Shown here piece by piece: positions 1 to 5,142 of a stretch of 14,175 nucleotides of DNA (its first letter is position 1; every line of letters begins with the position of its first letter). The position numbers and the translations under genes are program-made. The notes under the pieces were generated by a model. The model ran no database searches, had not been told where the DNA came from, and worked only from the letters and a program-made list of their open reading frames with translations. Origin of the DNA: Pseudomonadota bacterium (lineage in GTDB: Bacteria; Pseudomonadota; Gammaproteobacteria; Burkholderiales; Burkholderiaceae_C); assembly GCA_023415035.1 (NCBI GenBank), contig JAEZLX010000007.1, forward strand, positions 1 to 14,175. The letters are read 5' to 3'.

Positions 1-978
1 GCTGGGTGCCACACCCTGGGCCTCGGCCACCTGCTCGGGTGTCATGAGGGCGATGGGCGCGGGCGCGGGCGCGCCAGCGGCCGGTGCCGCGGCACCGGGG
101 ACAAAACCGGGTTGGGAAGGCGCCGCGGCGCCCATGCCGCCTTGCAGCATGGACTGGCCCATCGCCAGACCGGCCGCGAGCTCGGCGCCGATGCCGGCCG
201 CACCGGCCTTGCCTTCGGCCAGTGCCGTGCCCATGTTGTACTTGACGAAGTCGTTGAGGTCGCCGATGGCGGTCATGGCACCGCGCTTGTCGATGGCCTG
301 CTCCAGCTCCTGCGGCACCGAGACGTTCTCGACCACGAAGGTCGTGAACTCCAGCCCGTACTGCTCGCGCATGACCACGTTCAGCGGCTCCAGCAGCGCC
401 GTTCCCAGCTCGCCGTAACGGGTGGCCACGTCCAGCGCGGGCACCTTCGACCTGGCCAGCGTCTCGCTGAACACACTGACGATGCGCGAGCGCATCACGT
501 CGTTGAACTCGTCGAGCCGGAAGTGGTGGTCGGTGCCGGCCACCTCCTTGAGGAACTTGACCGGATCAACGATCTTGAAGTCGTAGGTGCCGAAGGCGCG
601 CACGCGCACCACGCCGAAATCGGCGTCGCGCATCATCACCGGGTTGGAGGTGCCCCACTTGTTGCCCGTGAAGATGCGGGTGATGACGTAATAGACATCC
701 GCCTTGAACGGCGTCTGGAACTTGTACTTCCAGCCCAGCAGGTCGGACAGGATCGGGATGTTCTCGGTGGTCAGCGTGTGGCGCCCCGGGCCGAGCGTGT
801 CGGCAAACTGGCCCACGTACACGAACTGCGCCACCTGGCTCTCGCGCACGATCAGCTGTGCACCGTTCTTGATCTGCTTGTCGCCGTCGGGGAAGCGGTA
901 GGACAGGGTGTCGCGCGAGTCGTCGACCCACTCGATGACGTCGATGAACTGCCGGTTGATGAAATTCATGATGGCCAT
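1..978 (-). CDS. SPFH/Band-7 domain protein (YdjI/'virion core'-like), C-terminus cut by window edge
   Basis: The frame is open from an ATG at 978 to the left edge (326 codons, no stop), so the C-terminal end is missing. The start follows an AAGG-type ribosome site (GAAGGGAAG) about 9 bases upstream; a second ATG lies three codons in. Residues about 1-240 look like the cytosolic SPFH family often labelled 'virion core protein-like': an N-terminal stretch with VIEWVDDSRDTLSYRFP, a GPGRHTL turn (63-69), and a long helical part with VVENVSVPQELEQAIDKRG (215-233). A Gly/Met stretch (266-285) and an Ala/Pro linker (285-310) follow. The last visible residues (LMTPEQVAEAQGVAPS) look like the start of a small C-terminal helical or excisionase-like module, which is a guess. 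No signal peptide or membrane segment is seen. SPFH proteins form membrane-associated or cytosolic oligomeric scaffolds; the role of this subfamily is not established. It is divergent from purU with 154 bases between. Family call is solid, function unknown. Confidence 0.88.
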   Translation of the reverse strand, partial: MAIMNFINRQFIDVIEWVDDSRDTLSYRFPDGDKQIKNGAQLIVRESQVAQFVYVGQFADTLGPGRHTLTTENIPILSDLLGWKYKFQTPFKADVYYVITRIFTGNKWGTSNPVMMRDADFGVVRVRAFGTYDFKIVDPVKFLKEVAGTDHHFRLDEFNDVMRSRIVSVFSETLARSKVPALDVATRYGELGTALLEPLNVVMREQYGLEFTTFVVENVSVPQELEQAIDKRGAMTAIGDLNDFVKYNMGTALAEGKAGAAGIGAELAAGLAMGQSMLQGGMGAAAPSQPGFVPGAAAPAAGAPAPAPIALMTPEQVAEAQGVAPS

Positions 979-1117
979 GGGCGCTTCCCTTCGGTGATCG
1001 TGACGGAGAGGTGACGGCGGTCGGTCGCGGCCGCCTGACCGGCACCACGCAAGCGCCAGTGTACCCAGCGAGCGGGGCACAAAAACACCCCGGCGGCGGC
1101 GGTCGGCCCGCACCTGC

Positions 1118-1123
1118 GAAAAT
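1118..1123 (+). promoter_or_regulatory. Possible -10 element giving a near-leaderless purU transcript
   Basis: TGCGAAAAT matches an extended -10 (TGn plus GAAAAT, 4 of 6 to TATAAT). Nine bases separate it from the purU ATG at 1133, so transcription would begin only a few bases before the start codon. No -35 match is seen at normal spacing and there is no ribosome site. Inferred from spacing only. Confidence 0.3.
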
Positions 1124-1132
1124 CACGCCATC

Positions 1133-1981
1133 ATGATTCCATCCTACGTCCTCACCCTCGCCTGCCAGGACCGCCCCGGCATCGTGCACGCCGTCTCGGG
1201 CTTCCTGCTGGAGCGCGGCGGCAACATCGAGGAAGCCGCCCAGTACAACGACCCCAAGACCGGGCTGTTCTTCATGCGCGTGCAGTTCACCTGCGCGCAG
1301 CTCACGCCCGAAGATCTGCACGTGCAGCTCAAGCTCTTCGCCGAGCCGTTCGGCATGCAATGGGGGCTTCACCCGCTGGCCGAGCCGATGCGCACGGTGA
1401 TCTTCGTGAGCAAGGAAGGCCACTGCCTCAACGACCTGCTGTTCCGCTGGAAGAGCGGCCTGCTGCGCCTGGACATCCGCGCCATCATCAGCAACCACCG
1501 CGACTTCTACCAGCTGGCGGCCGGCTACAACGTGCCCTTCCACCACATCCCGGTGACCAAGGACACCAAGGCCCAGGCCGAGGAACGGCAGCTGGAGATC
1601 ATCCGCGAGGAAAAGGCCGATCTGGTGGTGCTGGCGCGCTACATGCAGATCCTGTCCGACCGCCTGTGCACCGAGCTCTCGGGCAAGGCGATCAACATCC
1701 ATCACAGCTTCCTGCCCAGTTTCAAGGGTGCCAAGCCCTATTACCAGGCCCATGACCGCGGCGTGAAACTGATCGGCGCCACCGCCCACTACGTGACCGC
1801 CGACCTCGCCGAAGGCCCGATCATCGAGCAGGATGTGGCCCGCGTGGATCACACCGACACGGTGGAAGACCTGACCGCCATTGGCCGCGACACCGAAAGC
1901 CAGGTGCTGGCGCGCGCCGTCAAGTGGCACAGCGAGCACCGCGTGCTGCTCAACGGCCACAAGACCGTGGTCTTCAAATAA
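1133..1981 (+). CDS. purU: Formyltetrahydrofolate deformylase
   Basis: PurU hydrolyses 10-formyl-tetrahydrofolate to formate and tetrahydrofolate, balancing one-carbon units and supplying formate for PurT. The 282-residue product has the family's usual length and order: an N-terminal ACT domain (about 1-80, with CQDRPGIV at 11-18) and a formyltransferase-fold hydrolase domain (about 85-282). The hallmark NIHHSFLPSFKGAKPY starts at 188, giving the expected catalytic Asn188 and His190; ATAHYV (217-221) and EGPIIEQD (227-234) follow. Odd point: the residue matching catalytic Asp144 of E. coli PurN, and the Asp of E. coli PurU in LDEGP, is Ala226 here (LAEGP), with Asp224 two residues before it. 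The start is the only sensible ATG. No Shine-Dalgarno is visible, but an extended -10-like element lies just upstream. The LysR gene follows 92 bases downstream on the same strand. Family identity is very secure; full activity is less certain. Confidence 0.95.
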   Translation: MIPSYVLTLACQDRPGIVHAVSGFLLERGGNIEEAAQYNDPKTGLFFMRVQFTCAQLTPEDLHVQLKLFAEPFGMQWGLHPLAEPMRTVIFVSKEGHCLNDLLFRWKSGLLRLDIRAIISNHRDFYQLAAGYNVPFHHIPVTKDTKAQAEERQLEIIREEKADLVVLARYMQILSDRLCTELSGKAINIHHSFLPSFKGAKPYYQAHDRGVKLIGATAHYVTADLAEGPIIEQDVARVDHTDTVEDLTAIGRDTESQVLARAVKWHSEHRVLLNGHKTVVFK

Positions 1982-2073
1982 GTGGACGCCCTCAACGGCA
2001 GCGCGATCCCGCACCCGGCCGCCCAGGGCCGGACCCGCGCTTCCGCTCGGCGGCAAGGCATGGGGACAACGCG

Positions 2074-2943
2074 TTGAGCGCCCGCATCCCGCCGATCCAG
2101 TGCCTGCTGACCTTCGAGGCACTGGCTCGCCTGCGCAGCGTCACGCTTACGGCCGAGGAGCTGTGCGTGACCCCCAGCGCCGTCAGCCACCGCATCCGGC
2201 AACTCGAGCAGATGCTGGGCACCAAGCTGTTTGGCCGGGCGGACTTCTCGCTCACCACCGAAGGCATCGAATACCTGGGGCATGTGCGAGAGGGCCTGGC
2301 GTCGCTGCAGCGTTTTCCGGGAGACAGCGCCACGCCGGGGCGGCGCAAGCTGCGACTGGCCGTCACACCGACTTTCGCGCGCTCGCTGCTGCTGCCCCGG
2401 CTCAAGCAGTTCAGCGACGCCTACCCCGAAATCGACCTGATGCTGCAGGTCAGCATCCCGCTGCTGGACGTGGTGGCCGAGGATGCGGACCTGACCATCC
2501 GCTTCGGCGCCGGGCGCTACGCGGATGTGGAACACCTGTGCCTCGTCAAGGACGAGGTCACGCCGGTGGCCTCGCCCGCATTCGTGCGCGAGCACGGCCC
2601 ATTCGAATCGGTCGAGGAATTGCAGGGTCTTCCTCTGCTGCGCAGCCCGCTGGACCCCTGGCGCACCTGGTTCGCCGCGCACGACCTGGACTGGCCAGAG
2701 CCGGTGGACGGATCGCAGTTCAACGACGTGGGGCTGGCCTGCGACGCCGCGGCCATGGGCATGGGCGTGGCGCTGGCGCGGCTCAAGCTGGCGGCACCCT
2801 GGCTGGACAACGGCACGCTGGTGCCGCTGTTCCCGCGCCGTGTACCCAGCCCTCACGCGCACTACCTGTGCTGGCGCACCGGCACCATGGACCGCTGGGA
2901 ATGCGCCGCGTTCGCGCAGTGGTTGCGCCAGTCGCTCGGATGA
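2074..2943 (+). CDS. LysR-family transcriptional regulator, GcvA-like
   Basis: The product is a LysR-type DNA-binding regulator. The winged helix-turn-helix is at about residues 8-65 (TAEELCVTPSAVSHRIRQLE, 26-45, then LGTKLFGR). The effector-binding domain runs from about 92 (KLRLAVTPTFA) to the end, with DLTIRFGAGRYADVE (139-153) and MGMGVALARL (228-237) typical of GcvA relatives. I chose TTG at 2074: it gives 289 residues, normal for the family, begins just before the conserved N-terminus, and has GGGGA about 7 bases upstream. An in-frame ATG at 1924 would add 50 unrelated, Arg/Pro-rich residues and overlap purU by 58 bases, so it is unlikely. LysR genes usually sit divergent to a target, but this one lies downstream of purU on the same strand and faces hsp20 convergently, so its target is not shown by context. 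A link to one-carbon metabolism through purU is only a guess. Confidence 0.9.
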   Translation: MSARIPPIQCLLTFEALARLRSVTLTAEELCVTPSAVSHRIRQLEQMLGTKLFGRADFSLTTEGIEYLGHVREGLASLQRFPGDSATPGRRKLRLAVTPTFARSLLLPRLKQFSDAYPEIDLMLQVSIPLLDVVAEDADLTIRFGAGRYADVEHLCLVKDEVTPVASPAFVREHGPFESVEELQGLPLLRSPLDPWRTWFAAHDLDWPEPVDGSQFNDVGLACDAAAMGMGVALARLKLAAPWLDNGTLVPLFPRRVPSPHAHYLCWRTGTMDRWECAAFAQWLRQSLG

Positions 2944-2946
2944 CGA

Positions 2947-2960
2947 CCGGCTGAAGCCGG
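2947..2960. terminator. Small stem-loop between convergent lysR-type and hsp20 genes
   Basis: CCGGC-TGAA-GCCGG is a perfect short hairpin (a sixth T-A pair would need a 2-base loop) in the 33-base gap between the two convergent stop codons. No clear T-run follows on either strand, so efficient intrinsic termination is doubtful; it may mark the transcript ends. Confidence 0.35.
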
Positions 2961-2976
2961 CCGCCACCGCAACGCC

Positions 2977-3405
2977 TTATTCGATCGCCAGACGCTGGCC
3001 CGGCTGCGAGATTTTCTTGGGCAGCGTCAGCGTGAGCACGCCGTTGTCGTACTTGGCCTTGGCCCGGTCACTGTCGATGTCGGCCGCGAGCTGGAAGCTG
3101 CGCGCCACCGAGCCGTAGTAACGTTCGGAGCGCAGCACCTTCTCGCCGTCGCCCTGGCTGTCGTGCTGCTTGACCTCGGCGCGCAGGGTCACCACCGGAC
3201 CATCGATGGTCACGTGGATATCCTCCTTGGCCACACCCGGCACCTCGGCCTGCACGGTGTACTGGTCGCCCGTCTCGCGAACGTCGATCTTGATCTGCGC
3301 GGGCGACGGCAGGGGATCGCCATGGAGGGGCTTGACGAAGAAGCCGGGCGCGATGTCCCTGAAGAAGTCGTCAAACAGACCGGAACGGGTAATCAGACTG
3401 TTCAT
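2977..3405 (-). CDS. Small heat-shock protein, Hsp20/alpha-crystallin family
   Basis: Small heat-shock proteins are ATP-independent holdases that bind unfolding proteins in the cytoplasm. The 142-residue product has a short N-terminal arm with paired aromatics (LFDDFFRDIAPGFF, 10-23) and an alpha-crystallin domain at about 36-130 including AEVPGVAKEDIHVTI (53-67). The family signature KYDNGVLTLTLPKK (118-131) is present, and a C-terminal LAI (139-141) fits the I/L-x-I/V oligomerisation motif. The ATG at 3405 is supported by a strong AAAGGAG ribosome site. The frame continues 25 codons upstream to another start, but those residues are unlike the family and would cover the promoter -10. It is convergent with the LysR gene and divergent from the glcD-like gene, with 184 bases of control region. 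A sigma-32-type promoter and an FNR-like palindrome lie upstream. High confidence. Confidence 0.95.
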   Translation of the reverse strand: MNSLITRSGLFDDFFRDIAPGFFVKPLHGDPLPSPAQIKIDVRETGDQYTVQAEVPGVAKEDIHVTIDGPVVTLRAEVKQHDSQGDGEKVLRSERYYGSVARSFQLAADIDSDRAKAKYDNGVLTLTLPKKISQPGQRLAIE

Positions 3406-3457
3406 GGTTTCACTCCTTTGGTGGGTCATGCCGCTGGCTGGCGGCTCTCTGTTCTCC

Positions 3458-3486
3458 AATATGGCAACGCCTGCAGGCAATTCAAG
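3458..3486 (-). promoter_or_regulatory. Sigma-32 (heat-shock) type promoter of hsp20
   Basis: Reading the minus strand, CCCTTGAA (CTTGAA at 3486-3481) is followed by a 14-base spacer and TGCCATATT (3466-3458). The RpoH consensus is CTTGAA, 13-15 bases, CCCCATnT; the -35 core is perfect and the -10 keeps CCAT-T. A start site near 3451 would leave a leader of about 45 bases before the strong ribosome site. The match is seen directly; function is inferred from consensus and from the heat-shock gene it precedes. Confidence 0.6.
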
Positions 3487-3506
3487 GGCTGGTGAGCATC
3501 GACCAC

Positions 3507-3522
3507 CTTGACCCTCGTCAAG
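3507..3522. promoter_or_regulatory. FNR/ANR-like inverted repeat between hsp20 and glcD-like gene
   Basis: CTTGAC-CCTC-GTCAAG is a perfect 6-base inverted repeat with a 4-base spacer. Its core TTGAC-N4-GTCAA differs from the FNR/ANR box TTGAT-N4-ATCAA at two symmetric positions. Its centre (3514.5) is about 63 bases upstream of the predicted hsp20 start site, close to the class I activator position, and about 75 bases upstream of the glcD-like ATG, so it could serve either gene. The palindrome is certain; the regulator is a guess. Confidence 0.35.
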
Positions 3523-3576
3523 CCCGCTTCATGGCCGGCTGAAAGAAACTTCAACACGGACCTGCCCGCGCTGGCC

Positions 3577-3582
3577 TACACT
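3577..3582 (+). promoter_or_regulatory. Possible -10 element of a leaderless glcD-like transcript
   Basis: TACACT (4 of 6 to TATAAT) ends 7 bases before the ATG at 3590, placing a start site at or next to the start codon. No Shine-Dalgarno lies between. No clear -35 is seen at 16-18 bases. Confidence 0.3.
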
Positions 3583-3589
3583 GCAGCGC

Positions 3590-5092
3590 ATGAACCAGCC
3601 TGCCGCTCCCGACCAGGTCGCCACCACCGCGCGGGCCGCCCGCCAGGCCGAGGTCGTGCGCGCGCTCGGCCGTCTCCTGCCCGGACACGCCCTGCTGTGG
3701 CAGTCCGAGGACACCACCCCCTACGAATGCGACGGCCTGACGGCCTACCGCGAACGTCCGCTGGCCGTGGCGTTGCCCGAGACAGAGGAGCAGGTCGCTG
3801 CCGTGCTGCGGACCTGCCACGCCCTGGATGTGCCGGTGGTCGCGCGAGGTGCCGGCACGGGCCTCTCCGGCGGCGCCATGCCCCACGCCATGGGCGTGAC
3901 GCTCTCGCTGGCGCGGTTCAACCGCATCCTGAAGATCGACCCGCGCTCGCGCACCGCCGTCGTGCAGGCCGGCGTGCGAAATCTGGCGATCAGCGAGGCG
4001 GCCGCGCCCCATGGCCTGTACTACGCCCCAGACCCGAGCAGCCAGATCGCCTGCACCATCGGCGGCAACGTGGCCGAGAACTCCGGCGGCGTGCACTGCC
4101 TCAAGTACGGCCTGACGGTGCACAACGTGCTGCAGGTGCGCGGCTTCACCATCGAGGGCGAACCGGTCACCTTCGGCGGCGAGGCGCTCGACACCCCCGG
4201 TCTGGACCTGCTGTCACTGGTGATCGGCAGCGAGGGCATGCTGGCCGTGGCCACCGAGGTCACGGTCAGGCTCATCCCCCGGCCGCAGGTGGCGCGCTGC
4301 ATCATGGCCAGCTTCGACGACGTGCGCCGCGCCGGCGAGGCGGTGGCCGCCGTGATCGCCGCCGGCATCATCCCGGCAGGCCTGGAAATGATGCACAAAC
4401 CCATGACGGCCGCCGTCGAGGATTTCGTCCACGCCGGCTACGACCTGCAGGCCGAAGCCATCCTGCTGTGCGAAAGCGACGGCACGCCCGAGGAAGTGGA
4501 GGAAGAGATCGGCCGCATGAGCGAGGTGCTGCGCGCCGCCGGCGCCACCGCCATCGCGGTCAGCCGCGACGAGGCCGAGCGGATGCGCTTCTGGAGCGGG
4601 CGCAAGAACGCTTTTCCCGCCAGCGGCCGCATCAGCCCCGACTACATGTGCATGGACTCGACCATCCCGCGCAAGCGCCTGGCCGACATCCTGCTGGCGA
4701 TCCAGCAGATGGAGCGCAAGTACGGGCTGCGCTGCGTCAACGTCTTTCACGCCGGTGACGGCAATCTGCACCCGCTGATCCTGTTCGACGCCAACGACCC
4801 CGACCAGCTGCGCCGCTGCGAGCTGTTCGGCGCCGAGATCCTCGAAACCAGCGTCGCCATGGGCGGCACGGTAACGGGCGAACACGGCGTGGGCGTGGAA
4901 AAGCTCAACAGCATGTGCGTCCAGTTCTCGCCCCAGGAAAATGCGCTGATGCAGGGCATCAAGCACGCCTTTGATACCAAAGGGCTACTGAACCCGGGCA
5001 AAGTCATCCCGACCCTGCAACGTTGTGCCGAATACGGCCGGATGCTGGTCCGCGGCGGCCGATTGCCGCACCCCGATCTGCCCCGTTTCTGA
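3590..5092 (+). CDS. FAD-linked oxidase, glycolate oxidase GlcD-like (D-2-hydroxyacid dehydrogenase)
   Basis: This is a VAO/PCMH-fold flavoprotein that oxidises D-2-hydroxyacids such as glycolate or D-lactate. The 500-residue length suits GlcD. The FAD domain (about 55-235) has the pyrophosphate loop VARGAGTGLSGG (84-95), the second FAD motif IGGNVAENSGGVHCLKYG (157-174) and VIGSEGMLAVATEVTVRLIP (211-230). The C-terminal cap (about 235-478) ends with the conserved FHAGDGNLHP (386-395), TGEHGVGVEK (429-438) and GLLNPGKVIP (465-474). The tail CAEYGRM...LPHPDLPRF resembles Burkholderiales GlcD proteins. GlcE (second FAD-domain subunit) and GlcF (iron-sulfur subunit) are not next to it; the sensor kinase starts 50 bases downstream. 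It may work with subunits encoded elsewhere or be a stand-alone D-lactate or D-2-hydroxyglutarate dehydrogenase, so I withhold the glcD symbol. No ribosome site is evident and the transcript may be leaderless. Confidence 0.92.
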   Translation: MNQPAAPDQVATTARAARQAEVVRALGRLLPGHALLWQSEDTTPYECDGLTAYRERPLAVALPETEEQVAAVLRTCHALDVPVVARGAGTGLSGGAMPHAMGVTLSLARFNRILKIDPRSRTAVVQAGVRNLAISEAAAPHGLYYAPDPSSQIACTIGGNVAENSGGVHCLKYGLTVHNVLQVRGFTIEGEPVTFGGEALDTPGLDLLSLVIGSEGMLAVATEVTVRLIPRPQVARCIMASFDDVRRAGEAVAAVIAAGIIPAGLEMMHKPMTAAVEDFVHAGYDLQAEAILLCESDGTPEEVEEEIGRMSEVLRAAGATAIAVSRDEAERMRFWSGRKNAFPASGRISPDYMCMDSTIPRKRLADILLAIQQMERKYGLRCVNVFHAGDGNLHPLILFDANDPDQLRRCELFGAEILETSVAMGGTVTGEHGVGVEKLNSMCVQFSPQENALMQGIKHAFDTKGLLNPGKVIPTLQRCAEYGRMLVRGGRLPHPDLPRF

Positions 5093-5128
5093 GAGCATGG
5101 GCCCATCGCCGCCATCGCGCCCCTCAGT

Positions 5129-5134
5129 TACAGT
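5129..5134 (+). promoter_or_regulatory. Possible -10 element of a leaderless sensor-kinase transcript
   Basis: TACAGT (4 of 6 to TATAAT) ends 8 bases before the ATG at 5143 in the 50-base gap after the glcD-like gene, and no ribosome site is visible. This suggests the kinase has its own promoter rather than relying on read-through. Confidence 0.3.
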
Positions 5135-5142
5135 ATGGCGCA

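Noticed and set aside
52..75. Short GGGCGC-type tandem repeat near the left edge
   Set aside because: It encodes the Ala/Pro linker of the SPFH protein; simple coding bias for Ala-Pro codons explains it.
566..2122. Long open frame on the minus strand (518 codons) across the SPFH start and purU
   Set aside because: It lies antisense to purU and across the SPFH N-terminus, has Arg/Gly/His-rich low-complexity composition and no domain likeness; this is typical of GC-rich DNA where the codon bias opens antisense frames.
1849..2967. Open frame on the minus strand opposite the LysR gene (372 codons)
   Set aside because: Antisense to a protein with a clear helix-turn-helix and effector domain; composition typical of a mirror frame.
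3540..3553. TGAA-AGAAAC-TTCA inverted repeat in the hsp20/glcD-like intergenic region
   Set aside because: Arms of only four bases and no known operator match; likely chance next to the stronger CTTGAC-GTCAAG palindrome.
3508..4758. Open frame on the plus strand overlapping the glcD-like gene in another frame
   Set aside because: Arg/Gly/Pro-rich shadow frame; the overlapping frame at 3590-5092 holds every FAD-oxidase motif.
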